Source of the DNA: Erythrobacter sp.
GTDB lineage: Bacteria; Pseudomonadota; Alphaproteobacteria; Sphingomonadales; Sphingomonadaceae
Length of the DNA stretch: 64,000 bases
NCBI GenBank assembly: GCA_025698865.1
Contig: JAILWQ010000001.1
Location: 186,001-250,000, forward strand
Direction of reading: 5' to 3'
Positions 1 to 8,349 of this stretch are shown piece after piece (within the stretch, counting starts at the first letter, position 1; every line of letters starts with the position of its first letter). Made by a program: the position numbers and the translations under genes. Under the pieces are notes generated by a model. That model did not search any database, was not told where the DNA came from, and saw only the letters and a program-made list of their open reading frames with translations.

Positions 1-1
1 G

Positions 2-877
2 GTGCGCGTGTTCCTCAATGTCTGCCGCCATCGCGGCACGCGGCTGGTCGAGGGCAGCGAGGTCCAGTGCGGCAAGCGGCTGGTCTGCCCCTATCACGCT
101 TGGACCTACTCGACCGACGGGCGGCTGCTCGCCCTGCCCCGGCCAGAGAGCTTTCCGGGTCTCGACAAGGGCGATTACGGGCTCGTCGAACTGCCCAGCC
201 TCGAAAGCGGCGGACTGATCTGGTTCTCTCCTGCCGAAGATCCCGACTGGAGCGACGCGAAAACCATCGGCGCAGACATGGACGCCTTCGGGACGCGCGA
301 TCATGTCCTGTTCCGCCGCAAGACCCACACGGTGCGCGGCAACTGGAAGCTGATCATGGATGCCTTCCTCGAAAGCTACCACGTCACCCGGCTCCACGCG
401 AAGACGATCGGTCCGTTCTTCAAGGACGGAGTGACCAGCGGCGACCAGATCGGCCCGCATTCGCGCAGCGCCGTCGGCCGGCTGGAGCAGATGGACGGCG
501 TCGACCTCACCGACATGGCCGCACTGCGCCGGGTGATCACTTTCGCCTACCAGATGCTGCCGGGCGCGCTCATCATTCCCAGCCCCGATTACATCAACCT
601 GATGACGATGATGCCGCAGGCGCACGACCTCACGCTGGTCGAGGATTTCATGCTCATCCCCGAGGCCCCGGCAACCGACAAGGCGCGCGACCACTGGGAA
701 CGCAGCTGGGCGCTGCTCGATGGCGGGGTTTTCGCGAGCGAGGATTTCCGCGCCGCAGAACTGGGCCAGAACGGCCTTGCCAGCGGCGCGATCGCAGAAC
801 TCACGGTCGGAACCCTCGAAGCCGGCGTGCACCGTTATCACGAGATCGTGGAAGAGGCGTTGCGCGCGGCAAACTGA
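2..877 (+). CDS. Rieske-type ring-hydroxylating oxygenase alpha subunit, 5'-truncated by window edge
   Basis: This is the C-terminal 291 codons of a gene that starts upstream of the window; the first codon seen is an in-frame GTG and no start needs to lie here. A Rieske [2Fe-2S] signature is visible as CRH near residues 8-10 and CPYH about 18 residues later. The mononuclear iron site follows as ESYHVTRLH near residues 123-131, giving the two facial histidines. Such alpha subunits accept electrons from a reductase or ferredoxin and oxygenate aromatic rings or related substrates such as quaternary amines. The substrate cannot be told from this sequence. No reductase or beta subunit follows; the next gene is an rRNA-modification gene 18 bp downstream, so any partners lie upstream or elsewhere. 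Family assignment is secure, substrate open. Confidence 0.85.
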   Translation: MRVFLNVCRHRGTRLVEGSEVQCGKRLVCPYHAWTYSTDGRLLALPRPESFPGLDKGDYGLVELPSLESGGLIWFSPAEDPDWSDAKTIGADMDAFGTRDHVLFRRKTHTVRGNWKLIMDAFLESYHVTRLHAKTIGPFFKDGVTSGDQIGPHSRSAVGRLEQMDGVDLTDMAALRRVITFAYQMLPGALIIPSPDYINLMTMMPQAHDLTLVEDFMLIPEAPATDKARDHWERSWALLDGGVFASEDFRAAELGQNGLASGAIAELTVGTLEAGVHRYHEIVEEALRAAN

Positions 878-895
878 CGGCCTACCCGGCGCGCC

Positions 896-1654
896 ATGGC
901 CGACAGACTTCCCGATACAGGCGATCGCATCGCCAAGCTCCTCGCCCGCGCGGGCGTCGCCAGCCGCCGCGAGGTCGAGCGCATGATCGCGGACGGGCGC
1001 GTCGCGATCGAGGGCAAGGTGCTCGACACGCCCGCGGTCAAGCTCGCCGATCTGCGCGGGGTGACGGTGGACGGCAACCCAGTTGCCCGGCCCGAAGCGG
1101 CGCGGCTGTTCCGCTTCCACAAGCCCGCCGGGCTGCTGACGGCGGAGCGCGATCCCAAGGGGCGGCCGACCATCTACACCGCGCTGCGCAACGCCCTGCC
1201 CAAGGGGACGCCGCGCCTGATGCCGATCGGGCGGCTCGACTGGAGCACCGAAGGGCTGCTGCTGCTGACCAATGACGGCGAGCTGAAGCGCGCGATGGAG
1301 CTTCCCTCCAGCGGCGTGCCGCGCAGCTACCGCGCGCGCGCCTTCGGCGAGATCACGCAGGCCCAGCTCGACGAACTGATCGAGGGCGTCACCATCGACG
1401 GCGTGAACTACGGACGGATCGAGGCCGATCTCGAACGCGGCGGCGGCGGACGCAACCACTGGATCGAGATGAGCCTGACCGAAGGCAAGAACCGCGAGGT
1501 CCGCCGCGTGCTCGAACATCTCGGGCTCGAGGTGAACCGCCTGATCCGCACCGCGTACGGCCCCTTCCCCCTCGCCGACCTGCCGCGCGGACAGGCGCAG
1601 GAAGTCCGAAGCGGCGATCTCGAACGCTTCCGCAAGGGGCTCGACAGGCGATGA
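896..1654 (+). CDS. rluB: rRNA pseudouridine synthase, RsuA/RluB family
   Basis: A 252-residue enzyme with an N-terminal S4 RNA-binding domain (about residues 10-60, RIAKLLARAGVASRREVERM) followed by the RsuA-type catalytic domain. The catalytic motif GRLDWSTEGLLLLTNDGEL places the nucleophilic Asp at residue 115. The C-terminal RTAYGPFPLADLPRG stretch is closer to RluB (23S U2605) than to RsuA (16S U516), so RluB is preferred but not certain. It isomerises uridine to pseudouridine in rRNA in the cytoplasm. It overlaps rsmD by 4 bp (ATGA at 1651-1654), so the two rRNA-modification genes are translationally coupled. Confidence 0.88.
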   Translation: MADRLPDTGDRIAKLLARAGVASRREVERMIADGRVAIEGKVLDTPAVKLADLRGVTVDGNPVARPEAARLFRFHKPAGLLTAERDPKGRPTIYTALRNALPKGTPRLMPIGRLDWSTEGLLLLTNDGELKRAMELPSSGVPRSYRARAFGEITQAQLDELIEGVTIDGVNYGRIEADLERGGGGRNHWIEMSLTEGKNREVRRVLEHLGLEVNRLIRTAYGPFPLADLPRGQAQEVRSGDLERFRKGLDRR

Positions 1655-2202
1655 GAATCGTCGCGGGCGAATGGCGCGGCCGCAAACTGGTCGCACCCAA
1701 GGGCGAGAGCACCCGTCCGACGGCAGACCGGACGCGCGAGACGCTGTTCAGCATGCTCGCCAGCCGTCTGGGATCGTTCGAGGAACTGGCCGTGGCGGAT
1801 CTCTTCGCCGGGTCCGGCGCGCTGGGTCTGGAAGCATTGTCGCGCGGGGCGGCGAAGTGCCTGTTCGTCGAGCAGGAAAGCGGCGCGCTCGACAGCATTC
1901 GCGAGAACATCGCATCGCTGAAGGCTCGCGACCGGGCGACGGTGCAGTCGGGATCGGTGATGAGCATGGGTCCGGCCAGCCGGCCGCTCGACCTGATCCT
2001 GCTCGACCCGCCCTACGGCACCGAAGCAGGCCAGGTCGCTCTCGACCGCCTGCTGCGTCTCGGCTGGATCGGGGAGGCGACATGGACCGCGCTGGAAACC
2101 GCGCGGGACGAGGATGTCGCGGTGAAGGGGCTTCGCATCGAAGCGGAAAGGCGGGTCGGCAAGGCGAAGCTCACGCTGCTCCGCCTCGCCTCTCCGGACT
2201 GA
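1651..2202 (+). CDS. rsmD: 16S rRNA (guanine(966)-N(2))-methyltransferase RsmD
   Basis: A 183-residue class I SAM-dependent methyltransferase of normal RsmD length. The SAM-binding motif DLFAGSGALGLEALSRGA lies at residues 50-67 and the catalytic N6/N2-methylase tetrapeptide DPPY at residues 119-122. The N-terminal MRIVAGEWRGRKL and TRPTADRTRETLF segments are characteristic of the family. It methylates G966 of 16S rRNA on the assembled small subunit. The start is fixed by the ATGA overlap with the pseudouridine synthase gene. It converges with the secreted-protein gene on the other strand, with only 4 bp between their ends. Confidence 0.95.
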   Translation: MRIVAGEWRGRKLVAPKGESTRPTADRTRETLFSMLASRLGSFEELAVADLFAGSGALGLEALSRGAAKCLFVEQESGALDSIRENIASLKARDRATVQSGSVMSMGPASRPLDLILLDPPYGTEAGQVALDRLLRLGWIGEATWTALETARDEDVAVKGLRIEAERRVGKAKLTLLRLASPD

Positions 2203-2206
2203 TCGG

Positions 2207-2638
2207 TCAGCGCGCCGGGGCCATGCCCTGCGCCTGCTGCTCGATCATCTGCCAGGTGCTTTCCTTCTGAGCCTCGGGCAGCTGCGACAGCGCGACCTTG
2301 TCCGCATCGCGCAACTGCCAGAACAGCTGTTGGCGCTCGGGCGTCAGGCTGGCGTAATAGGTCTGAGTTTCGGCCGGCCAGGCATCGTGCTGCGCCTGTT
2401 GCTCGGCGGTCATCTCGCCGCCTGCCATATTGTCGATCGCATCGACGACTTCCGCATCGGCCTGACTGTCGGGCGCGGTCTGTGCCATCGGATCGGCCAT
2501 GGGGTCCCGCGTCGTGGGCGGAGCCTGCGTGGCCTGGCTGGTCGTGGGCGCCTCGGTCGGCGGCCGCTCCATCTGCGCGACCGCAGCGGTAGAGAAAGCG
2601 GCGCCGGCCATCAGGCTCGTGATCATGATATTGCGCAT
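2207..2638 (-). CDS. small secreted protein with WP motif, unknown function
   Basis: A 143-residue protein that I cannot assign to a named family. The start at 2638 is supported by AAGGAG 8 bases upstream; a longer in-frame extension to 2710 lacks this. Residues 1-21 form a signal peptide (hydrophobic core then AVAQ), followed by a low-complexity Pro/Thr/Gln/Ala linker to about residue 62. The conserved-looking part is residues 84-135: HDAWPAE, a YYASLTPERQQLFWQL segment, and STWQMIEQQ. The neighbouring upstream gene on the same strand carries the same motif order, so the two look like paralogues. Periplasmic or surface location is inferred from the signal peptide only. Confidence 0.8.
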   Translation of the reverse strand: MRNIMITSLMAGAAFSTAAVAQMERPPTEAPTTSQATQAPPTTRDPMADPMAQTAPDSQADAEVVDAIDNMAGGEMTAEQQAQHDAWPAETQTYYASLTPERQQLFWQLRDADKVALSQLPEAQKESTWQMIEQQAQGMAPAR

Positions 2639-2852
2639 TGGTAATCTCCTTCGAACGACCAAGTCGCGACGAACATGCGTGCCTTTGCGAATCCCCCGCT
2701 GGGCACCCATTCAAGCTGGAGACCATTCGCTACCGCCACAAGGAGCGAGCCAAGCTCCGATCGCGGGAAGGGATCGGCTTGGCGGAAAATGTGTCGAAAA
2801 TGGGGCAGAGCGAAACGCGTCGGTCAGAAGCTGGAGTTCACGCTACCAAACG

Positions 2853-2886
2853 AAAAGGGGCAGAACCGCCGCGGCGGCTCCGCCCC
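2853..2886 (-). terminator. rho-independent terminator after the upstream secreted-protein gene
   Basis: Read on the minus strand, a GC-rich stem (arms 2873-2886 and 2857-2870, with two mismatched/wobble positions) ends directly in TTTTCG. It sits about 60 bp past the stop of the 2948-3532 gene. It separates that gene from its paralogue, implying they are transcribed at least partly independently. Apart from this and the ribosome-binding site of the downstream gene, the 309-bp gap 2639-2947 shows nothing recognisable. Confidence 0.65.
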
Positions 2887-2947
2887 ATTCCAAGCCTCGC
2901 GCTCGCCGCCCTAAACGCCGGCGAACGCGAGATGGACGTCCGGTCGA

Positions 2948-3532
2948 TCAGTCCCGCTGGCTGGCGGGCTGGCCCGGCCAGCGGTCGAGCGGCTTGGTCA
3001 CGCCGCGACCGCGCTTGCCGGCTTCCCAGGCATTGATGCAATTGTCGGTCTGGCCCCGCTCGCAGATCGGAGGCTCGCCCTGCGCCTGATCCATGGCGAT
3101 GTTCTGCACCACCGCATTGCTGACGAAGCGCATGTTTCCGCTGGCCGCAGGTCCGGTCCGCGCCGAGGTCGTTGCTGCCATGTTGCCCTGGGTCCCGGCA
3201 GCGGCCGTTGCCGGAGCCGAACCGCTCATCTGGTTCATGATCGAGGTCCAGGCGGCGGTGCGCTGCTGCGGGGTCATGCCGACTATGCGAACGCGCTGTT
3301 CGTCGTTGAGCACCCACCAGCCACGCTTCTGCTGGTCGTTGAGCGTCCAGAAATAGGTCTTGGCCTCCATCGGCCATGCGTCGTAAGCCGCCTTCCGCTC
3401 GGCCGGCCAGCCATCATACATGGTCTTCTGCTGCGCCGACATCTGCATTCCGGTCGTTTGCGCGACCGCCGGGGCGGGAGCGGCGGAAAGAGCCAGGCCG
3501 ATTGCGGCACCTGCTGCGAGTAGAGTCTTCAT
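2948..3532 (-). CDS. secreted protein with two WP modules and a Cys pair, unknown function
   Basis: A 194-residue protein with a signal peptide (residues 1-25, ending APAVAQ). AGGAGG 6 bases upstream fixes the start at 3532. Two short related modules occur in tandem, YDGWPAE (39-45) and YDAWPME (50-56). They are followed by KTYFWTLNDQQ, RGWWVLNDEQ, and a helix-like MTPQQRTAAWTSIMNQ segment matching the neighbouring 143-residue protein. After an Ala/Thr/Gly-rich linker comes a C-terminal segment with two cysteines (157 and 165) that could form a disulphide, ending in a basic tail. Aromatic-rich WP repeats suggest a binding protein of the envelope, but no enzymatic motif is visible. Family unknown to me. 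Confidence 0.8.
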   Translation of the reverse strand: MKTLLAAGAAIGLALSAAPAPAVAQTTGMQMSAQQKTMYDGWPAERKAAYDAWPMEAKTYFWTLNDQQKRGWWVLNDEQRVRIVGMTPQQRTAAWTSIMNQMSGSAPATAAAGTQGNMAATTSARTGPAASGNMRFVSNAVVQNIAMDQAQGEPPICERGQTDNCINAWEAGKRGRGVTKPLDRWPGQPASQRD

Positions 3533-3647
3533 TGCTGACCTCCTGTTCGTAAAAACGTATTCTTCTCTTAACTCTCCCCGCAACGAACGCCGTCCTCGAC
3601 TGGTTCCGACAATCCCGTCGTGCTGAGGGAACGCCCGGTCGCGGCGC

Positions 3648-3676
3648 TTGCGCGGAGCGCTGCCGTTCCCTACCTG
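3648..3676 (+). promoter_or_regulatory. candidate promoter of uvrD overlapping the SOS box
   Basis: TTGCGC (3648-3653), 17 bp, TACCTG (3671-3676). The -10 would lie inside the LexA-type box, which would let LexA occlude RNA polymerase. The matches to consensus are modest, so this is inference. Confidence 0.3.
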
Positions 3677-3679
3677 TTC
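3665..3679 (+). promoter_or_regulatory. LexA-type SOS box upstream of uvrD
   Basis: GTTCCCTACCTGTTC fits the alphaproteobacterial LexA operator GTTC-N7-GTTC exactly. It ends 8 bp before the helicase ATG. The recA and uvrA genes in this window carry boxes with the same GTTCC-N5-TGTTC pattern, which makes chance occurrence unlikely. Confidence 0.75.
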
Positions 3680-3687
3680 ACTGTACC

Positions 3688-5994
3688 ATGCCAGACCTGC
3701 CCGCCCTTCTCGATACGCCCGACGCGGCGTTGCCCCCCTATGCCGCGCGGCTGAACGAGCCGCAGCGCGAGGCGGTGGTGACGACCGACGGCCCGGTGCT
3801 GATGCTCGCGGGCGCGGGGACAGGCAAGACCGCCGCGCTCACGGCCCGGCTGGCGCATCTCATCGCCATGCGCCTCGCCTGGCCGAGCGAGATCCTCTGC
3901 GTCACCTTCACCAACAAGGCCGCGCGCGAAATGCGCGAGCGGGTCGGCGGCCATATCGGACAGGCGGTGGAAGGGATGCCGTGGCTCGGCACCTTCCACT
4001 CGATCGGCGCCAAGATGCTGCGCCGCCATGCCGAGCTGGTCGGGCTGCAATCGAACTACACCATCCTCGACACCGACGATCAGCTGCGGCTGCTCAAGCG
4101 GCTGATCCAGGAAAACGATCTGGACGAGAAGCGCTGGCCCGCGCGCCAGCTCGCCGGGCTGATCGACCGCTGGAAGAACCGCGGCCTCAATCCCGGCGAT
4201 CTGGATACGGTGGAGAACGAGAGCTTCGCCAACGGGCGCGGCACGGAATTCTACCGTCTCTATCAGGAGCGGCTGAAAAGCCTCAACGCCTGCGATTTCG
4301 GCGATCTGCTGCTGCATGTGCTGAATATCTTCCGCCAGCACCGCGACGTGCTGGAACAATATCAGCAGCGCTTCAAATACATCCTGGTCGACGAATATCA
4401 GGACACCAACCAGGTCCAGTATCTCTGGCTCCGCCTGCTGGCGCAGGAGCGCAAGAACATCTGCGTGGTGGGGGACGACGACCAGTCGATCTATTCCTGG
4501 CGCGGGGCGGAAGTCGCCAACATCCTGCGCTTCGAGAAGGATTTCCCCGGCGCCAAGGTGGTCAAGCTCGAACAGAATTACCGCTCCACCCCGCAGATCC
4601 TCGCCGCCGCCTCCGGCCTGATCGACGCGAACAGCCAGCGGCTCGGCAAGACGCTGTGGACCGAGCTTCCGGCGGGCGACAGGGTTCGCGTCGTCGGCGT
4701 GTGGGACGCGCCCGAGGAAGCGCGCCGCGTGGGCGAGGAGATCGAGCGGCTGGAGCGCGAGGGCTGCCCGCTCGACCAGATCGCCATTCTCGTGCGCGCC
4801 CAGTACCAGACCCGCGAATTCGAGGACCGCTTCATCCAGATCGGCCTCAATTACCGCATCGTCGGCGGCTTCCGCTTCTACGAGCGGGCCGAGATCCGCG
4901 ACGCCCTCGCCTATCTCCGCGTGATCGCGCAGCCCGCGGACGACCTGGCCTTCGAACGGATCTACAACCAGCCCAAGCGCGGGCTCGGCGCCAAGACGCT
5001 GGAGGCAATGAGCCGCCATGCCCGGCGCGTCGGAATGCCGCTTGCCGGGGCCAGCCTCGACCTTGCCGACAGCGACGAATTGCCGCCTCGTGCGCGCAAC
5101 ACGCTGATCGGGTTGCTTCGCCAGTTCGTCGTCTGGCGCGAGGCGGCGGAGACCGAAACGCCCGCCAATCTCCTGCGCCAGGTGCTGGTCGAGAGCGGCT
5201 ACGAGGAAATGCTCCAGAAGGACCGCAGCGCGGAAAGCGCCGGGCGCCTCGAAAACCTCTCCGAACTCGCCCGCGCGATGGAAGAATACGACACGCTCGG
5301 CGATTTTCTGGAGCATGTCGGCCTCGTCATGGACAACGATGCGCGCGACGATGGCGAGAAGGTCACGATCATGACCATGCACGCTGCCAAGGGCCTCGAA
5401 TTCAACCACGTCTTCCTGCCCGGCTGGGAGGAAGGCGTGTTCCCCAGCCAGCGCTCGCTCGACGAGGGCGGGCTCGCCAGCCTCGAGGAAGAACGCCGCC
5501 TCGCCTATGTCGCGATCACCCGCGCCCGTCGCCGCTGCACGATCCTCCACGCCGCGAACCGCCGCATCTTCGGCCAATGGACCAGCTCGATCCCCAGCCG
5601 CTTCGTCGAGGAACTGCCCGACGATCATGTCGAGCGCGAGACGACCATGACCGGCGGCGCGTCGCTATGGCGCGCGAACTGGACCGAGAGCGAGGACCCC
5701 TTCGCCCATGTCAGCAGCGAACGCCCCGACAAGAGCAGCGCGCGCGGCCCCGGCTGGCAGCGCGCGCTCGCGACCGGGTACGATCCCAAACAGGCCCGGG
5801 TCCGCGAGAACAGCCGGAGCGCAGCGAGCTTCGCCGCCCGGCCGCGCACCGACATCGCGATCGGCGCGCGGGTGTTCCACGACAAGTTCGGCTACGGGAC
5901 CGTGACCGATCAGGAGGGCAACAAGCTGGAAATCGAATTCGAGAAGGCCGGGACGAAACGCGTCATCGACAGCTTCGTCACGCCGTCCGACTAA
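3688..5994 (+). CDS. uvrD: ATP-dependent DNA helicase UvrD/PcrA
   Basis: A 768-residue superfamily 1A 3'-5' helicase. Motifs in order: Q-motif LNEPQREAV (22-30), Walker A AGAGTGKT (41-48), Walker B with LVDEYQDTN (233-241), VGDDDQSIYSWRGA (about 260-273), and TMHAAKGLEF near 562-571. The C-terminal 40 residues (ARVFHDKFGYGTV and onward) form the Tudor-like domain that in PcrA/UvrD contacts RNA polymerase. The enzyme unwinds DNA in nucleotide excision repair, mismatch repair and at stalled forks. The gene is preceded by a SOS box 8 bp before the ATG, so it is probably LexA-regulated. An in-frame overlapping reading frame in another phase is a shadow. Confidence 0.95.
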   Translation: MPDLPALLDTPDAALPPYAARLNEPQREAVVTTDGPVLMLAGAGTGKTAALTARLAHLIAMRLAWPSEILCVTFTNKAAREMRERVGGHIGQAVEGMPWLGTFHSIGAKMLRRHAELVGLQSNYTILDTDDQLRLLKRLIQENDLDEKRWPARQLAGLIDRWKNRGLNPGDLDTVENESFANGRGTEFYRLYQERLKSLNACDFGDLLLHVLNIFRQHRDVLEQYQQRFKYILVDEYQDTNQVQYLWLRLLAQERKNICVVGDDDQSIYSWRGAEVANILRFEKDFPGAKVVKLEQNYRSTPQILAAASGLIDANSQRLGKTLWTELPAGDRVRVVGVWDAPEEARRVGEEIERLEREGCPLDQIAILVRAQYQTREFEDRFIQIGLNYRIVGGFRFYERAEIRDALAYLRVIAQPADDLAFERIYNQPKRGLGAKTLEAMSRHARRVGMPLAGASLDLADSDELPPRARNTLIGLLRQFVVWREAAETETPANLLRQVLVESGYEEMLQKDRSAESAGRLENLSELARAMEEYDTLGDFLEHVGLVMDNDARDDGEKVTIMTMHAAKGLEFNHVFLPGWEEGVFPSQRSLDEGGLASLEEERRLAYVAITRARRRCTILHAANRRIFGQWTSSIPSRFVEELPDDHVERETTMTGGASLWRANWTESEDPFAHVSSERPDKSSARGPGWQRALATGYDPKQARVRENSRSAASFAARPRTDIAIGARVFHDKFGYGTVTDQEGNKLEIEFEKAGTKRVIDSFVTPSD

Positions 5995-6062
5995 ACCGCG
6001 GATATTCGGGCGCCTTCGGCCGTTCCAAAGAGGAAACCAAACACCTCGAAAGGAAACCCGCC

Positions 6063-6818
6063 ATGTCCACCCCCCGCCCGCTCGAAGGAAAGGTCGCGCT
6101 GATCACCGGGGCCGCCGGCGCCATCGGAACCGCCACGGCCCGGCTGATGCACCAGCGCGGCGCCCTTCTCGCTCTCGTGGACATTGCCGACGCCGACTTC
6201 GGCGATCTGGCCGAGCTCGATGGTGTGCGTACCTTCACGGCGGACGTGACCGATCCCGAGGAGGTCGCCGCCTACGTGAGGAACGCACACGAAGCGTTCG
6301 GGCGGATCGACATCTTCTTCAACAATGCCGGCATCGAAGGACCGGTGAAGCCGATCCAGGATTATCCGCTGGAGGATTTCCGCAAAGTGTTCGCCGTCAA
6401 TGTGGACGGCGTGTTCCTCGGTCTCAAATACGTGCTGCCGATTATGCTCGAACAGGGTTGGGGCTCGGTCATCAATTCATCCAGCGTCGCCGGGCTTTCG
6501 GGCGCGCCGGGAATGGCGGGATACAATGCCAGCAAGCACGCGGTGCTGGGCCTGACCCGGGTGGCCGCGCTCGAAGTCGCCGCCAAGGGCGTGCGGGTCA
6601 ATTGCGTCAATCCCGGCCCGATCCACAGCCGGATGATGGATTCGCTCGACGACAGTGCGGGAACCAGTGAGGACAAGCGCGACAAGAGCGTGCCCGCGGG
6701 CCGTTACGGACGGCCCGAGGAAGTCGCGAGCCTCGTCGCCTTCCTCGCGAGCGACGATGCGGAATATATCAACGGCGCATTCCACACCGTCGACGGCGCA
6801 TTGCACGTCAGCACCTGA
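6063..6818 (+). CDS. SDR family NAD(P)-dependent oxidoreductase
   Basis: A 251-residue classical short-chain dehydrogenase. The cofactor motif TGAAGAIG is at 15-22, NNAG follows at about residues 86-89, the catalytic Ser lies in NSSSVAG near 140, and YNASK at 154-158 supplies the catalytic Tyr and Lys. The C-terminal NGAFHTVDGA is the usual family ending. AAGGAAA 7 bases upstream supports the ATG at 6063. It lies 68 bp after uvrD on the same strand. Substrate cannot be predicted; many paralogues of this family occur in sphingomonads. Confidence 0.88.
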   Translation: MSTPRPLEGKVALITGAAGAIGTATARLMHQRGALLALVDIADADFGDLAELDGVRTFTADVTDPEEVAAYVRNAHEAFGRIDIFFNNAGIEGPVKPIQDYPLEDFRKVFAVNVDGVFLGLKYVLPIMLEQGWGSVINSSSVAGLSGAPGMAGYNASKHAVLGLTRVAALEVAAKGVRVNCVNPGPIHSRMMDSLDDSAGTSEDKRDKSVPAGRYGRPEEVASLVAFLASDDAEYINGAFHTVDGALHVST

Positions 6819-6830
6819 CGCGCAGACGGA

Positions 6831-8219
6831 TCAGGTCGCGCTGACGCCCAGGAAATCGGGCTGCGGGCCGTTCCACTCGCCGGCAGGGATGCGTTCGCCG
6901 TCGTTCTCGTCGCGCCGGCCCCTGCCGCGCGGCGGGCGGCTGGCCTCCGTGCCGGCGGAGCTTTCGCGCTCGCGCCGTGCGGGGCGCCGATCGCGGCCCT
7001 GATCCCGCTCGCCCTCGTCCTCGCGCGAGCGCCGCGCGCGTTTCGGCTTCTCTTCGCGGTCGGGTGCCGCAGCACCGCCCGTTTCGGCCAGCTCGACGCG
7101 CACGTCGCTCTTGCCGAAGACCGGGATCTTGGCCTTGGTCAGCTTCTCGACATTCTCGATCGCTTCCTCGTCCCCTTCGGAAACGAAGGTGAAAGCGCGG
7201 CCCTTGGCCCCGGCGCGGCCGGTGCGGCCGATCCGGTGGACGTAATCGTCGGGATGCCAGGGCGTGTCGTAATTGAAGACGTGGCTGACGCCCTTGATGT
7301 CGAGCCCGCGCGCCGCGACGTCGCTCGCGACGAGGATGTTGATCTCGCCCTTCTTGAAGCGGTCGAGCTCCTTGATGCGGGTCGACTGGTCGATATCGCC
7401 GTGGATTTCGCCGCTGGCGAACCCGCTGCGCTGGAGGTGCTTGTTGAGCTCGCGCACCGTGGTCTTGCGGTTGGAGAAGACGATCGCGGTTTCCACGTGA
7501 TCGTTCCTCAGCAGCCATTCCAGCGTGTCGCGCTTCTGGCGGTTCTTCACCGGCACCTTGAAGGCGGTGATGTTCTCGTTGGTGGAGGCCGCGCGGCTGA
7601 CCTCGATCCGCTTGGGATTGTTCAGGAACTTGGCCGCCAGCTTCTCGATCGGCGGTGGCATGGTCGCGCTGAACAGCAGGGTCTGGCGCGCCTCGGGCAG
7701 CTTGGAACAGATGAACTCGATGTCGGGGATGAAGCCCATGTCGAGCATCCGGTCCGCCTCGTCGATCACCAGCAGCTCGCAGCCATTGAGCAGGATCTTG
7801 CCCCGCTCGAACAGGTCCATCAGCCGGCCGGGCGTGGCGATCAGCACGTCGACGCCCTCGTTCAGCGCCTTGACCTGATCGCCCATCTGCACGCCGCCGA
7901 TCAGCAGCGCGAGTTTCAGATCGTGGTTCTTGCCGTATTTCTCGAAATTCTCCGCGACCTGCGCGGCGAGTTCGCGGGTCGGCGCCAGGATCAGGCTGCG
8001 CGGCATCAGCGCGCGGCGGCGGCCGCTGGCCAGCACGTCGATCATGGGGAGCACGAAGCTCGCCGTCTTGCCAGTGCCGGTCTGGGCGATGCCGATGATG
8101 TCCTTCATCATCAGGACGGGCGGGATGGCCTGGGCCTGAATCGGCGTGGGCTCGGTGTATCCGGAGGCTTCGACCGCTTGCAGCAGGTCATGCGAGAGGC
8201 CGAGATCGGCAAAGGTCAT
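6831..8219 (-). CDS. DEAD-box ATP-dependent RNA helicase, RhlE-like
   Basis: A 462-residue DEAD-box helicase. Motifs: Q-motif YTEPTPIQ (21-28), AQTGTGKT (45-52), PTRELA (80-85), DEAD (153-156), SAT (184-186), and HRIGRTGRAG in the second RecA-like domain. The C-terminal 85 residues are rich in Arg, Glu, Asp and Gly (RPARRERESS, RPPRGRGRRDE), a disordered RNA-binding tail typical of RhlE/CsdA-type enzymes. It remodels RNA or ribonucleoprotein in the cytoplasm, in ribosome assembly or decay. The ATG at 8219 starts directly before the Q-motif domain; the upstream extension to 8327 is not protein-like. It converges with the SDR gene, 12 bp apart. Confidence 0.92.
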   Translation of the reverse strand: MTFADLGLSHDLLQAVEASGYTEPTPIQAQAIPPVLMMKDIIGIAQTGTGKTASFVLPMIDVLASGRRRALMPRSLILAPTRELAAQVAENFEKYGKNHDLKLALLIGGVQMGDQVKALNEGVDVLIATPGRLMDLFERGKILLNGCELLVIDEADRMLDMGFIPDIEFICSKLPEARQTLLFSATMPPPIEKLAAKFLNNPKRIEVSRAASTNENITAFKVPVKNRQKRDTLEWLLRNDHVETAIVFSNRKTTVRELNKHLQRSGFASGEIHGDIDQSTRIKELDRFKKGEINILVASDVAARGLDIKGVSHVFNYDTPWHPDDYVHRIGRTGRAGAKGRAFTFVSEGDEEAIENVEKLTKAKIPVFGKSDVRVELAETGGAAAPDREEKPKRARRSREDEGERDQGRDRRPARRERESSAGTEASRPPRGRGRRDENDGERIPAGEWNGPQPDFLGVSAT

Positions 8220-8349
8220 GCGGGCAGGGTCATCCGGATGTTCACGTCGGTCAGAGACGATAGGGGAACGAGCCCGCCGCGACTGGTGCACGCACGGACG
8301 CGAGCGCCCTTGCCGAAAATCCCGCAAAAGTCAAGGAATGCGTGCGCTC

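Noticed and set aside
3670..5628. 652-codon open frame antisense to uvrD
   Set aside because: High GC keeps the complementary frame open. The product has no recognisable domain and lies entirely opposite a gene with full helicase motifs.
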